Source of the DNA: Flavonifractor sp. An306
Lineage (GTDB): Bacteria; Bacillota; Clostridia; Oscillospirales; Oscillospiraceae
Reading direction: 5' to 3'
Assembly (NCBI RefSeq): GCF_002159455.1
Contig: NZ_NFIQ01000022.1
Location: 1-52,450 of the forward strand
Length of the DNA: 52,450 bases
Part shown: in pieces, positions 35,923 to 45,540 of the stretch
Layout of the letters: every line of letters begins with the position of its first letter
Position numbering within the stretch: the stretch's first letter is position 1
Made by a program: the position numbers and the translations under genes
The notes under the pieces: generated by a model
Told to the model about the DNA's origin: nothing
What the model saw: the letters and a program-made list of their open reading frames with translations, nothing else
Database searches by the model: none

Positions 35923-36777
35923 ATGGCTGATATCAAGCAGGACCTGTACGGTCTGGAGTATAGCGACAGCTTTTCCCTGCAGGGGATCCAGGAGGCGGAG
36001 GTCAACCTGAACCTGACCCCCGCCCCGCCTCCGTCCGCCACCATTACCGGTGTGGTGACCGACGGCACCGATCCCATTCCCAACGCCACCGTCAAGCTGT
36101 TTGACAGCACGGGCACGCCCTTCCAGCACACCCTGACCGACGCCGCCGGCCAGTATACCCTGAACGACGTGATTCCCGGCAGCTATACCATTTCTGCCGT
36201 GGCCGAGGGCTATCTCCTCAGCGCCTCGGTGGGTGTGGCCGTCAATACCGGCGGCACCACCCAGGTAAACCTGATCTGTACCGCCGAGGCCACCCTGGCT
36301 CTGGGCGCCATTGCCGGCATGGTCACCGTCACCGGTACCGGCGTGCCCCTGGCGGGGGCCAAGGTTACCCTCACCAACGCGCTGAAGGCGGTGGTGGCCA
36401 CCACCTATACCGTGGCTGACGGCGAGTTTGTATTCTACGATGTGGCCGACGGGGTGTATACCATGACGGTTTCCGCCGACGGCTATCTCACCGCCGGGCC
36501 GGTTCTGGCCACCGTGGCGGGGGGCTCCATCGTCAACCTGAGAGTGGCCATGACTCAGGATGTGCGCACCTACAACGGCACCGTCAGCGGTGTGGTGCAG
36601 GATCAGATGGGTATGGCGGTGGCCGACTGCTTTGTGGGCCTGTACCAGGTGACCGGCACGGGGGAAACCCGTACCGAGACCCTGGTGGCCGTCACCAAGA
36701 CCAACACCCAGGGGATGTACCTGTTCGGCGGCGTAGTGGCCGGCCAGTATCTGGTCAAGGCAAAGCTGGAGCAGTAA
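35923..36777 (+). CDS. Protein of three carboxypeptidase-regulatory-like repeats
   Basis: 284 residues. After ~35 residues, three Ig-like CarboxypepD_reg repeats (about 38-120, 124-205, 215-284), each with a G-x-V start, an A-K-V-x-L strand, a G-x-Y/F and a G-x-Y-x-x-x-V/A end (for example TLNDVIPGSYTISAVAEGY). No signal peptide or membrane anchor is visible, unusual for such beta-sandwich repeats and compatible with a spore-coat or cytosolic structural role. GGAGG upstream of ATG 35923. Position after spmAB suggests, but does not prove, a sporulation link. Confidence 0.85.
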   Translation: MADIKQDLYGLEYSDSFSLQGIQEAEVNLNLTPAPPPSATITGVVTDGTDPIPNATVKLFDSTGTPFQHTLTDAAGQYTLNDVIPGSYTISAVAEGYLLSASVGVAVNTGGTTQVNLICTAEATLALGAIAGMVTVTGTGVPLAGAKVTLTNALKAVVATTYTVADGEFVFYDVADGVYTMTVSADGYLTAGPVLATVAGGSIVNLRVAMTQDVRTYNGTVSGVVQDQMGMAVADCFVGLYQVTGTGETRTETLVAVTKTNTQGMYLFGGVVAGQYLVKAKLEQ

Positions 36778-36868
36778 GCTGGCTCCAGGTGGGGGAGCCC
36801 TTCTGTCTGGGACCGGGCGAGGAGCGGCAGGGGGGCTGTGCCCCCTGCCCCCCTACCTGCTGTGCGGG

Positions 36869-37147
36869 GTGGGGGTGAGCCTGTGCGCTCCCGGCCCGGC
36901 GGAGGCCTGCCTGCGGCCCCGGACAGGGTGCGCCTGGTGGAGCCGTCAGCTGCCCTGCTGCCGGCGGGCCTGGTTTGCCTGCCTGCCGCCGGGGGAGTAT
37001 GTGCTGGCCCTGCGGGGCGGCGGTGGATGTCTGGAGCTGCTCCTCCGTCTGCCGCCGGGGGCCAATGTGGAAGTGCGGGCCGACCCCGGCAGCCGCCGCT
37101 GGCGGTGGCGCCGGGACCCCTTTCACTATTTCTTCAACCAGCTGTGA
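36869..37147 (+). CDS. Hypothetical Cys/Arg-rich protein, start uncertain
   Basis: Up to 92 residues from a GTG; the frame stays open back into the previous gene, and no convincing ribosome binding site marks a start. The last ~55 residues look like a real folded domain (FACLPPGEYVLALRGG, LRLPPGANVEVRAD, ending RDPFHYFFNQL), with alternating strands and an aromatic end. Seven Cys occur in the first ~60 residues. Not recognised. It may be translated by coupling from the upstream repeat protein. Confidence 0.45.
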   Translation: MGVSLCAPGPAEACLRPRTGCAWWSRQLPCCRRAWFACLPPGEYVLALRGGGGCLELLLRLPPGANVEVRADPGSRRWRWRRDPFHYFFNQL

Positions 37148-37187
37148 AAAACAGAGGGCCGGGGAGTGTTTCTCTCCGGCCCTCTGT
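37146..37187 (-). terminator. Terminator of the alpha/beta hydrolase gene
   Basis: ACAGAGGGCCGG (37151-37162) with CCGGCCCTCTGT (37176-37187), T-run on the minus strand. The plus-strand genes ending at 37147 may also use it. Confidence 0.85.
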
Positions 37188-37191
37188 GCCG

Positions 37192-38130
37192 TTATTGCGG
37201 AGGCATGTGCCCCTCCAGCCAGGCCAGCACGTCCTGGAACACCTGGTCCCGGTTGAGCTCGTTGAGCATCTCGTGGCGGCCTTCTGGATAGAGCTTGACG
37301 GTCACATCCTTGACACCCGCCTCTTTGAACCAGCCCGCCACCTTCCGGACCCCCTTACCGCAGGCCCCCACCGGGTCCTTGTCCCCGGCGAAGAAGTACA
37401 CCGGGGTGTCCGGGTCCATTTTTTGCAGGTTTTCCCGCTTGGCCAGCAGCTGCAGCCCCACCATCATATCGTGGAACATGCTCACCGTGGGCAGAAAGCG
37501 GCACAGGGGGTCGGCGCAGTAGGCGTCCACCACCGCCTGGTCCCGGGAGATCCAGTCCGCCCCGGTGCGGTTGGGCTTGAATTGCTTGTTGTAGGCCCCC
37601 ACGGACAGGGAATCCAGCAGCTTGCTGTGGGCCCGGGGGCCGGACAGCCGGGTGAGCAGGCCGGAGAGGACCCGGCCCGCCGCCACCGTCAGCGGCGGCT
37701 CCTGGCCGGTGCCGGACAGAATGGCCCCGTCCACCGTGCCCGGCCAGAAGATCAGATAGCCCCGGGCCACAAAGGAGCCCATGGAGTGGCCCATGAGGAA
37801 ATAGGGCAGGCCGGGGTATGCCTCCCCCGCCAGCTGCCGCAGGGCCCGCACGTCCTTTACCACGTCCTTCCAGCCGTTCCGGTCCCCGAACCAGCCGTAT
37901 TCCGAGGGGTCCTTGGCGGTCTTGCCGTGGCCCAGGTGGTCGTGGCCCACCACCGCGAAGCCGTGCTCTGCCAAGAACCGGGCGAAGGGGTCGTAGCGGC
38001 CCATATGCTCGGAGATGCCGTGGACCAGCTGTACCACGCCCCGGGGGCGTCCCTCCGGGCGCCACCAGACGGCGGAGACGCTGTGGACCCCGTCGCTGGA
38101 GGGAAAGGTGAATTCCTGTGTGGTAACCAT
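37192..38130 (-). CDS. Alpha/beta hydrolase (monoacylglycerol-lipase-like)
   Basis: 312 residues. Catalytic triad visible: Ser116 in GHSMGS, Asp in AGDKDPVG (about 250-252), His286 in EGRHEML. The oxyanion/lid features VQLVHGISEHMGRYD and DHLGHGKT are typical of the serine-aminopeptidase S33/lysophospholipase group. No signal peptide. It probably hydrolyses lipid esters; substrate unknown. Monocistronic. Confidence 0.9.
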   Translation of the reverse strand: MVTTQEFTFPSSDGVHSVSAVWWRPEGRPRGVVQLVHGISEHMGRYDPFARFLAEHGFAVVGHDHLGHGKTAKDPSEYGWFGDRNGWKDVVKDVRALRQLAGEAYPGLPYFLMGHSMGSFVARGYLIFWPGTVDGAILSGTGQEPPLTVAAGRVLSGLLTRLSGPRAHSKLLDSLSVGAYNKQFKPNRTGADWISRDQAVVDAYCADPLCRFLPTVSMFHDMMVGLQLLAKRENLQKMDPDTPVYFFAGDKDPVGACGKGVRKVAGWFKEAGVKDVTVKLYPEGRHEMLNELNRDQVFQDVLAWLEGHMPPQ

Positions 38131-38225
38131 AGCAATCTGCCTCCATGTGTGGTAAAATAAGAAAAAATGATCTGTCTGTAGTCTATTCCAAGGTCATGGA
38201 TCCGTCAAGAGAAAGGAAGATCGCC

Positions 38226-39440
38226 ATGAACGCCGTTGACCGTTTTTTAACGTACGTGCGCTATGATACCCAGTCCGACGAGCACAGTGACACCACCCCT
38301 ACCACCGAAAAGCAGAAGGTGCTGGGAGCCGCCCTGGCGGAGGAGCTGAACGGGCTGGGCCTGTACAACGCCCACATGGATGAATACGGTTATGTATACG
38401 CCTGGCTGCCCGCCTCCGCCGGGTGTGAGGGGGTCCCCTGCGTGGGGCTCATCGCCCATATGGACACCTCGCCCGATGCCTCCGGCGCAAACGTGCAGCC
38501 CCGGGTGGTCCGCTACGAGGGGGGCGACCTGGTGCTCAATGAGGAGCGGAATATCGTCATGGGGGCCGCCGATTTTGAGAGCCTGGCCAGATATGTGGGA
38601 CAGGAGCTGATTGTCACCGACGGCACCACCCTGCTGGGGGCGGACGACAAGGCGGGGATCGCCGAGATCATGACTGCCCTGGAGTATCTGACCGCCCACC
38701 CGGAGATTCCCCACGGCCGCATTGCGGTGTGCTTCACCCCCGACGAGGAGGTGGGCAGCGGCGCCGACCACTTCGACGTGGCCGGCTTCGGCGCGGCGGT
38801 GGCCTACACTGTGGACGGCGGAGAGCTGGGGGAGCTGGAGTATGAGAACTTCAACGCCGCCAGCGCCAGCGTGCTGGTCCACGGGGTCAATATCCATCCC
38901 GGCTCCGCCAAGAACAAGATGAAAAACGCCCTGCTCATCGCTCTGGAGTTTGCCAATATGCTGCCTCCGGCGGAGACCCCCGCTCATACCGAGGGGTACG
39001 AGGGGTTCTATCATCTGCACGACATGCAGGGCAATGAGACCCAGGCGGAGCTGCACTATATCATCCGGGATCACGATATGGACAAGTTCCAGGCCCGCAA
39101 GGCCTGCCTGGGCCGGATCAGCGACTATCTCAACGCCAAGTACGGCAAGGGTGCGGTGGAGCTGACCCTGAAGGACAGCTACTACAACATGCGGGAGAAG
39201 ATCGAGCCCCACATGTATCTGCTCCACCGGGCCCGGGCGGCCATGGAGGCAGTGGGGATCACCCCGGTGGAGGTGCCCATCCGGGGCGGCACCGACGGAG
39301 CCCGGCTCAGCTTCATGGGCCTGCCCTGTCCCAACTTGTGTACCGGCGGGCTCAATTTCCACGGCGTCCACGAGTATATTCCGGTGGAGGCTCTGGAGAA
39401 GATGGCCCAGGTGCTGGTCCATCTGGTGCGCGCTCAGTAA
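38226..39440 (+). CDS. pepT: Peptidase T (tripeptide aminopeptidase)
   Basis: 404 residues, usual length. M20 metallopeptidase motifs: GLIAHMDTSPDASG, TLLGADDKAGIAEI, and FTPDEEVGSGADHFD with metal ligands His, Asp, Glu. Removes the N-terminal residue of tripeptides, feeding amino-acid metabolism. ATG 38226 with AAAGGAAG; the frame upstream to 38145 overlaps the divergent gene's promoter area. Confidence 0.95.
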   Translation: MNAVDRFLTYVRYDTQSDEHSDTTPTTEKQKVLGAALAEELNGLGLYNAHMDEYGYVYAWLPASAGCEGVPCVGLIAHMDTSPDASGANVQPRVVRYEGGDLVLNEERNIVMGAADFESLARYVGQELIVTDGTTLLGADDKAGIAEIMTALEYLTAHPEIPHGRIAVCFTPDEEVGSGADHFDVAGFGAAVAYTVDGGELGELEYENFNAASASVLVHGVNIHPGSAKNKMKNALLIALEFANMLPPAETPAHTEGYEGFYHLHDMQGNETQAELHYIIRDHDMDKFQARKACLGRISDYLNAKYGKGAVELTLKDSYYNMREKIEPHMYLLHRARAAMEAVGITPVEVPIRGGTDGARLSFMGLPCPNLCTGGLNFHGVHEYIPVEALEKMAQVLVHLVRAQ

Positions 39441-39451
39441 AGAAAAAAGGA

Positions 39452-39491
39452 AAGCGGGGCCGCTCCCACCGGGAGCGGCCCCGCTTGTTTT
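39452..39491. terminator. Bidirectional terminator, pepT / LysE gene
   Basis: AAGCGGGGCCGCTCCC-ACC-GGGAGCGGCCCCGCTT then GTTTT. On the minus strand it is followed by CCTTTTTTC. It touches the LysE-family stop codon. Confidence 0.88.
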
Positions 39492-40101
39492 AAAGGATCA
39501 TCTGGAAGAACTGCAGGAGCAGCTTGGCGCCATAGAAAATGATAATGATGCCGCAGATGATGTTGATGACCCGGAGGATCTTGTCGTTGAACCGGGCGGA
39601 GAAGAAGGAAATGAGAATGGTGATGCCCAAAAACCACAGGAAGGAGGCGGAGGAGGAGCCCAGAATCAGCTGGGTGCTCACGCTGCCCGGGTTGCCCGCC
39701 CGGAATCCGCCGAACAGCAGGGTGCCGTCGATGAGGGCCTGGGGGTTGAACCAGGTGACCACGCAGGCCTTGGCCGCCACCTGGGTCAGGGGCACATTCA
39801 CATCCACGCTGTGGTCCATGGTGGGCTTGTCCTTCAGCAGTCCCACGCCGATCCAGATGACCACGGCGCCGCCCGCCAGCAGAATAATCATCTTCAGCCA
39901 GGTGAACCGGTCCATCAGGGCCCCCACGCCGAAGAAGCAGGCCAGGGCCAGGGTGATGTCAAAGAAGATGACGATAAGGGCGATGAGCAGCGCCCGGTGC
40001 CGGGGCTGGGTGAGGGCGGAGTTGATCACGAACAGATTCTGCATCCCGATGGGGGCCACGTAGGCCAGGCCGATGCCGAGACCCTGTAAGTATGGCGGCA
40101 T
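39490..40101 (-). CDS. LysE/ArgO-family amino-acid exporter
   Basis: 203 residues with about six membrane helices. GLAYVAPIGMQNLFVINSAL at the N-terminus and VVTWFNPQALIDG in the middle are typical LysE-type signatures. Likely exports basic or other amino acids; substrate unknown. GGGAGG upstream of ATG 40101. Divergent from an HxlR-type regulator whose probable operators cover this gene's promoter. Confidence 0.9.
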   Translation of the reverse strand: MPPYLQGLGIGLAYVAPIGMQNLFVINSALTQPRHRALLIALIVIFFDITLALACFFGVGALMDRFTWLKMIILLAGGAVVIWIGVGLLKDKPTMDHSVDVNVPLTQVAAKACVVTWFNPQALIDGTLLFGGFRAGNPGSVSTQLILGSSSASFLWFLGITILISFFSARFNDKILRVINIICGIIIIFYGAKLLLQFFQMIL

Positions 40102-40137
40102 AAAAAATCCTCCCAGAAAAAGTCTTTTCTTTTTTTG

Positions 40138-40202
40138 TACCTGGTAGTATTATAGTACCTGATAGCCCATTGTGCAAGAGCGCAGAATTTCCGTACCAGG
40201 TA
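40138..40202. promoter_or_regulatory. Three TACCwGGTA operator-like palindromes
   Basis: TACCTGGTA (40138-40146), TACCTGATA (40156-40164, one mismatch) and TACCAGGTA (40194-40202). The first two, 18 bases apart, sit beside the -10 and in the spacer of the LysE promoter; the third lies just before the HxlR gene's AAGGAGG. Likely sites for the adjacent regulator. Confidence 0.7.
40149..40177 (-). promoter_or_regulatory. LysE-family gene promoter
   Basis: Minus strand: TTGCAC (40177-40172), 17-base spacer, TATAAT (40154-40149). Confidence 0.8.
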
Positions 40203-40216
40203 AGGAGGAACTGACC

Positions 40217-40543
40217 ATGCAGCCTACCCATGACAACTGCCCCTGTATGGATGCCTGTCCGCTGAACCGGGCGCTGGGCCTCATCGGGGGGAAGTGGAAG
40301 ATGCAGATCCTCTGCTCCCTGTACAACAACGGCCCCACCCGGTACAACCAGCTGAAAAAGACCCTGGACGGGGTATCCAACACAGTGCTGGCCAACGCCC
40401 TGCGGGAGCTGGAGGAGGACCGGCTGGTGACCCGGCGGGAGTATCTGGAGGTGCCGGTGCGGGTGGAGTACGCCATCACCGAGCCCTGCAAGCGGCTGAT
40501 CCCCATTCTGGACCAGCTGGGGGACTGGAGCATGACCCTCTGA
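40217..40543 (+). CDS. HxlR-family winged-helix regulator
   Basis: 108 residues. Family pattern: CPLNRALGLIGGKWKMQILC, RYNQLKKTLDGVSNTVLANAL and RELEEDRLVTRREY. Cys24 before the LGLIGGKW motif, plus Cys8 and Cys10, could sense thiol-reactive or oxidative signals, as in some HxlR proteins. ATG 40217 with AAGGAGG. Probable controller of the divergent exporter and of itself. Confidence 0.92.
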   Translation: MQPTHDNCPCMDACPLNRALGLIGGKWKMQILCSLYNNGPTRYNQLKKTLDGVSNTVLANALRELEEDRLVTRREYLEVPVRVEYAITEPCKRLIPILDQLGDWSMTL

Positions 40544-40559
40544 GAGAAGGAGCGAGCAT

Positions 40560-42743
40560 ATGGCAAAGACATTGGTTTTAGCGGAAAAGCCCTCGGTGGG
40601 CCGGGAACTGGCCCGGGTGCTGGGGTGTAAAAAGGCGGGGGAGGGCTGCCTGGAGGGGGAGCGGTACATCGTCACCTGGGCCCTGGGGCATCTGGTGGAG
40701 CTGGCCCCGCCGGAGGACTACGACAAAGCGTGGGCCAAGTGGGATATGCTCACCCTGCCCATGCTGCCCGACAAGATGAAAACAGTGGTCATCCCCCAGA
40801 GCGGGCGGCAGTTCCGAGCCGTCCAGGCCCTCATGCGCCGGGGGGATGTGGACGAGCTGGTGATCGCCACCGACGCCGGCCGGGAGGGGGAGCTGGTGGC
40901 CCGGTGGATCATGGAGAAGGCGGGGTGGAAAAAGCCGGCCAAACGGCTGTGGATCTCCTCCCAGACCGACAAGGCCATTCAGGACGGCTTTGCCCATTTG
41001 CGCCCCGCCGCCGACTACGACAACCTGTACCACTCCGCCCGGGCCCGCAGCGTGGCCGACTGGGTGGTGGGCCTCAACGTCACCCGGGCCCTCACCTGCA
41101 AGCACAACGCCCAGCTCTCCGCCGGGCGGGTGCAGACCCCCACCCTGGCCCTCATCGTGGACCGGGAGGAGGAGATCCGCTCCTTCAAGCCCCGGGAATT
41201 CTGGACGGTACGGGCGGGCTTTGACGGCTTCACCGCTACCTGGCGGGACCAGAACGGCCAGGCCCGCACCTTTGACCAGGAGCAGGCCCAGCAGGTGGCC
41301 GCCGCCCTCACCGGCGGCACGGGGACCCTCATCGAGGTCAAAAAGACCGCCAAACAGACCCCGCCTCCGGCGGCCTACGACCTCACCGAGCTCCAGCGGG
41401 ACGCCAACAAGAAGTACGCCTATTCCGCCAAGGAGACCCTCAGCATCATGCAGAACCTCTATGAGGTCCACAAGCTGCTGACCTACCCCCGGACGGACTC
41501 CCGCTATATCTCCGACGACGTGGTGCCCACCCTGCCGGAGCGGCTGCGCAGCGTGCTGGTGGAGGAGTACAAGCCTCTGGCCCAGCAGATCCTGCTGAGC
41601 CGGCCCCTCCAGACCAAGTATCTGGTGAACAATGCCAAGGTGTCTGACCACCACGCCATCATTCCCACTGAGGAGCAGCCCGAGCTGTGGCGGCTGTCCG
41701 GCCCGGAGCGCAACATCTACGACCTGGTGGTGCGGCGGTTCCTAGCGGTGCTGCTGCCCCCCTTCCAGTATGAGGAAGTGACGCTGAAGGTGCAGGTGGG
41801 GGAGCACATCCTCCACGCCAAAGGGAAGCTCGTGAAGGAGCAGGGCTGGAGGGCGGCCTATGACCGCTCCTTCTCTCTGGAGGAGGACGAGGGGGAGGAG
41901 GAGGAAAAGGACCAGACCCTCCCCGAGCTGAAGCAGGGGGATAAACTGCCCGTCCGGTGGGCCAACACCCAGCCGGGCCAGACGGCGCCCCCCAAGCGGT
42001 ACACCGAGGCCACCCTGCTCACCGCCATGGAGCACCCTGCCGCCCAGGTGAAGGACAAGGACCAGAGCCGGATCCTGGAGGAGACCGGCGGCCTGGGCAC
42101 CCCCGCCACCCGGGCGGACATCATCGAAAAGCTGTTCGCCGCCTTCTATATCGAGCGGCGGGGGAAGGAGCTGTGGCCCACCTCCAAGGGCATCCAGGTG
42201 GTGGGGCTGGCTCCCGCCGACCTGCGCTCGGCCTCTCTCACCGCCCGGTGGGAGAAGCGGCTGGGGGACATCGCCCAGGGCAAAGAGCAGGAGACCTCCT
42301 TTGTGGAGGAGATGAAGGACTTTGCCTCCCGTCTGGTGAGCGAGGTGAAGGCCAGCGACGCCTCCTACCGCCATGATAACCAGACCCGCTCTCCCTGTCC
42401 CGACTGCGGCAAGTATCTGCTGCGGGTGAAAACCAAGCGGGGGGAGATGCTGGTGTGTCCCGACCGGGAGTGCGGCTACCGCCGCAGCGTAAAGCAGACC
42501 ACCAACGCCCGCTGTCCCAACTGCCACAAGAAGATGGAGCTGCGGGGCGAGGGGGAGAAGCAGATGTTCGCCTGCGTGTGCGGCTACCGGGAGAAGCTCA
42601 GCGACTTCAAGAAGCGCCGCTCGGAAAAGTCCGCCGGCAAGGGGGATGTGCGCCGCTACCTCCAGAAGCAGGCCCAGCAGGAGGACCAGGGCAGCTCGGC
42701 CATGGCGGAACAGCTGAAAAAGTGGCTGGAGCAAAACCAATAA
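40560..42743 (+). CDS. topB: DNA topoisomerase III
   Basis: 727 residues. Type IA topoisomerase: TOPRIM start LVLAEKPSVGRELARVLG and IATDAGREGELVARW, catalytic Tyr309 in LLTYPRTDSRY. The C-terminus has zinc-ribbon Cys pairs (CPDCGKYLLRV, CPNCHKKM, CVCGY). It decatenates single-stranded intertwined DNA. Starts 17 bases after the HxlR gene, GAAGGAG upstream of the ATG. Confidence 0.96.
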   Translation: MAKTLVLAEKPSVGRELARVLGCKKAGEGCLEGERYIVTWALGHLVELAPPEDYDKAWAKWDMLTLPMLPDKMKTVVIPQSGRQFRAVQALMRRGDVDELVIATDAGREGELVARWIMEKAGWKKPAKRLWISSQTDKAIQDGFAHLRPAADYDNLYHSARARSVADWVVGLNVTRALTCKHNAQLSAGRVQTPTLALIVDREEEIRSFKPREFWTVRAGFDGFTATWRDQNGQARTFDQEQAQQVAAALTGGTGTLIEVKKTAKQTPPPAAYDLTELQRDANKKYAYSAKETLSIMQNLYEVHKLLTYPRTDSRYISDDVVPTLPERLRSVLVEEYKPLAQQILLSRPLQTKYLVNNAKVSDHHAIIPTEEQPELWRLSGPERNIYDLVVRRFLAVLLPPFQYEEVTLKVQVGEHILHAKGKLVKEQGWRAAYDRSFSLEEDEGEEEEKDQTLPELKQGDKLPVRWANTQPGQTAPPKRYTEATLLTAMEHPAAQVKDKDQSRILEETGGLGTPATRADIIEKLFAAFYIERRGKELWPTSKGIQVVGLAPADLRSASLTARWEKRLGDIAQGKEQETSFVEEMKDFASRLVSEVKASDASYRHDNQTRSPCPDCGKYLLRVKTKRGEMLVCPDRECGYRRSVKQTTNARCPNCHKKMELRGEGEKQMFACVCGYREKLSDFKKRRSEKSAGKGDVRRYLQKQAQQEDQGSSAMAEQLKKWLEQNQ

Positions 42744-42760
42744 GACTGGACAAGGGCACA

Positions 42761-42798
42761 AAAACAGCGCCTGCCGCAAACGCGGCAGGCGCTGTTTT
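42761..42798. terminator. Bidirectional terminator, topB / clpB
   Basis: 17-base perfect stem AAAACAGCGCCTGCCGC with GCGGCAGGCGCTGTTTT, loop AAAC, between convergent genes. Confidence 0.92.
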
Positions 42799-42806
42799 CT
42801 TGTGTC

Positions 42807-45437
42807 TTACTGTTCCACAATTTCGCCGGTGAGGACGGTCTTGGCCTCCACGGTCAGCTCGCCGTCCACACAGTCCACAGTGAGGGTGTCGCCGGGCTGG
42901 ACCTGGTCGCCGATGATCTTGCGGCTGATGAGGGTCTCCACCCCGTGCTGCACGAACCGGCGCAGGGGCCGGGCGCCGAAGGCAGGATCGTAGGCGCTGT
43001 CGATGATATACCGCTTGGCGGCGTCGGTGAGCACCACCTTGAGCTGCTTCTCGCTCAGCCGCTGGTTGAGCTCGTTCACCAGCAGGTCGATGATGTGGGT
43101 AATATTGTCCTTGGTCAGGGGTTTGTAGAACACGATCTCGTCCAGACGGTTGAGGAACTCCGGCCGGAAGGAGTGGCGCAGCAGCTCCTGCACCTGGCCC
43201 TTGGCCTCCTCGGTGATCTCGCCGTTTTGGTCGATGCCGTCCAGCAGGTACTGGGAGCCCAGGTTGGAGGTCAGGATGATGATGGTGTTCTTGAAATCCA
43301 CCGTCCGGCCTTGACTATCCGTAATACGGCCGTCATCCAATACTTGCAGTAGAATGTTAAACACGTCGGGATGGGCCTTTTCCACCTCGTCGAAGAGGAC
43401 CACGGAGTAGGGGCGGCGGCGGACGGCCTCGGTGAGCTGGCCGCCCTCCTCATAGCCCACGTATCCCGGAGGGGCGCCGATCAGGCGGGAGACGGAGAAC
43501 TTCTCCATATACTCGCTCATGTCGATGCGCACCATGTTTTTCTCGGAGTCGAACAGGGCCTCGGCCAGGGTTTTGGCCAGCTCGGTCTTGCCCACGCCGG
43601 TGGGGCCCAGGAACAGGAAGGAGCCGATGGGCCGGTCGGGGTCGGCAATGCCAGCCCGGGAGCGCAGGATGGCCTCGGACACCAGGCGCACGGCCTCGTC
43701 CTGGCCCACCACCCGCTGGTGGAGGATGTCCTCCAGGTGGAGCAGCTTCTCACGCTCGCCCTCCATCAGCTTGGCCACCGGGATGCCGGTCCACCGCTCG
43801 ATGATCCGGGCGATCTCCTCCTCGGTCACCTTGTCCCGCAGCAGGGAGCGGGCCTTGCCCTCGTTGGCGATGGCCTCCTCTGCCTCCAGCTGCTTGCGCA
43901 GTTCGGGAATCTTGCCGTACTGCAGCTCGGCGGCCTTGTTCAGGTCGTACTCCCGCTGGGCCTTCTCCAGGGCGGCGTTGGCGGCCTCCAGCTCCTCTCG
44001 CAGTTTCTGCACCTTGCCGATGGCGTTCTTCTCGTTCTCCCACTGGGCCTTCTTAGCGTTGAACTCGTCCCGCATCTCGGCCAGTTCTTTCTGGATCTCG
44101 GCCAGATGCTCCTGGGAGATGGCGTCGTCCTCCTTCTTGAGGGCGGCCTCCTCGATCTCGTGCTGGATGATCTTGCGCTGGATCACGTCCAGTTCGGTGG
44201 GCATGGAGTCGATCTCGGTGCGGATCATGGCGCAGGCCTCGTCGATTAGGTCGATGGCCTTGTCGGGCAGGAACCGGTCGGTGATATAGCGGTTGGACAG
44301 GGTGGCGGCGGCGATAATGGCGCCGTCCTGAATTTTGACCCCGTGGAATACCTCGTACCGCTCCTTCAGGCCACGGAGGATGGCGATGGTATCCTCCACC
44401 GTGGGCTCGTTGACCATGACGGGCTGGAACCGCCGCTCCAGGGCGGCGTCCTTTTCGATATACTGCCGGTACTCGTTCAGGGTGGTGGCGCCGATGCAGT
44501 GCAGCTCGCCCCGGGCCAGCAGAGGTTTCAGCAGGTTGCTGGCGTCCATGGCGCCCTCGGTCTTGCCGGCGCCTACAATGGTGTGCAGCTCGTCGATAAA
44601 GAGGATGATCCGGCCCTCGGACTTCTTCACCTCGTTGAGGACGGCTTTCAGCCGCTCCTCAAATTCGCCCCGGTACTTGGCGCCTGCAATCAGGGAGCCC
44701 ATATCCAGGGCAAAGATGGTCTTGTTCTTCAGGGAGCCGGGTACGTCGCCCTTCACGATCCGCTGGGCCAGCCCCTCGGCGATGGCGGTTTTGCCCACGC
44801 CGGGCTCGCCGATGAGCACGGGGTTGTTCTTGCTCTTGCGGCTCAGGATCCGGATGACGTTGCGGATCTCGTCGTCCCGGCCGATCACCGGGTCCAGCTT
44901 GTTGGCCCGGGCCCGCTCCACCAGGTCGGAGCCGTACTTTTTCAGGGCGTTGTAGGTCTCCTCCGGGTTGTCGGAGGTCACCCGCTGGTTGCCCCGGACG
45001 GCGGTGAGGGCCTGGAGCACGCCCTCCTTGGTGATGTTATAGGTGCGGAAGAGCTCCTTCAGCGAACTGTTGGCCGTGTCAATGAGGGAGAGCAGCAAAT
45101 GCTCCACCGACACGTACTCGTCTTTCATGGAGGCGGCGATGGACTCGGCAGTGTTCAGACACTTGTCCACGTCTTGGGCCACGTAGATCTTGCCCTGCTC
45201 CCGGCCGGAGCCGGACACACGGGGCAGCTTTTCCACCTCCGCCTTGGCGGCGGCGGCAAAGGAGGGCACGGTGATGCCCATATTCCCCAGCAGCTGGGGG
45301 ATCAGGCCGGCCTCGTCGCTCAGCAGGGCCAGCAGCAGATGGGGCTGCTCAATTTGCTGGTTGCCGTACTCGGTGGCCAGGCTTTGGGCGGTCTGCACCG
45401 CCTCCAGGGATTTCTGGGTATATTTCTGCGCGTTCAT
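42807..45437 (-). CDS. clpB: ATP-dependent disaggregase ClpB
   Basis: 876 residues. N-terminal Clp_N domain (1-150), AAA-1 with [13 protein letters not shown], a coiled-coil middle domain (about 410-520) that distinguishes ClpB from ClpA/ClpC, and AAA-2 with [12 protein letters not shown]. With DnaK it dissolves aggregated proteins. ATG 45437 has AAAGGATG upstream. Downstream of hsp20 on the same strand, a heat-shock cluster; a terminator separates the two. Confidence 0.97.
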   Translation of the reverse strand: MNAQKYTQKSLEAVQTAQSLATEYGNQQIEQPHLLLALLSDEAGLIPQLLGNMGITVPSFAAAAKAEVEKLPRVSGSGREQGKIYVAQDVDKCLNTAESIAASMKDEYVSVEHLLLSLIDTANSSLKELFRTYNITKEGVLQALTAVRGNQRVTSDNPEETYNALKKYGSDLVERARANKLDPVIGRDDEIRNVIRILSRKSKNNPVLIGEPGVGKTAIAEGLAQRIVKGDVPGSLKNKTIFALDMGSLIAGAKYRGEFEERLKAVLNEVKKSEGRIILFIDELHTIVGAGKTEGAMDASNLLKPLLARGELHCIGATTLNEYRQYIEKDAALERRFQPVMVNEPTVEDTIAILRGLKERYEVFHGVKIQDGAIIAAATLSNRYITDRFLPDKAIDLIDEACAMIRTEIDSMPTELDVIQRKIIQHEIEEAALKKEDDAISQEHLAEIQKELAEMRDEFNAKKAQWENEKNAIGKVQKLREELEAANAALEKAQREYDLNKAAELQYGKIPELRKQLEAEEAIANEGKARSLLRDKVTEEEIARIIERWTGIPVAKLMEGEREKLLHLEDILHQRVVGQDEAVRLVSEAILRSRAGIADPDRPIGSFLFLGPTGVGKTELAKTLAEALFDSEKNMVRIDMSEYMEKFSVSRLIGAPPGYVGYEEGGQLTEAVRRRPYSVVLFDEVEKAHPDVFNILLQVLDDGRITDSQGRTVDFKNTIIILTSNLGSQYLLDGIDQNGEITEEAKGQVQELLRHSFRPEFLNRLDEIVFYKPLTKDNITHIIDLLVNELNQRLSEKQLKVVLTDAAKRYIIDSAYDPAFGARPLRRFVQHGVETLISRKIIGDQVQPGDTLTVDCVDGELTVEAKTVLTGEIVEQ

Positions 45438-45487
45438 GTCGCGTCACATCCTTTCTCATGGGCGCGCGGCGCGCGCCTTTTCCCGTG

Positions 45488-45529
45488 AAAAATGGCGAGG
45501 AGCCGGTCAGCCAAGGCTGACCGGCTCCT
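45488..45529 (-). terminator. hsp20 terminator
   Basis: Minus strand: 15-base stem AGGAGCCGGTCAGCC with GGCTGACCGGCTCCT, followed by CGCCATTTTTC. It lies 12 bases after the hsp20 stop and before clpB. Confidence 0.85.
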
Positions 45530-45540
45530 GCGTGTCCAGG

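Noticed and set aside
36838-38160. 440-codon plus-strand frame over the alpha/beta hydrolase
   Set aside because: Mostly antisense to a hydrolase with intact catalytic triad; low-complexity translation.
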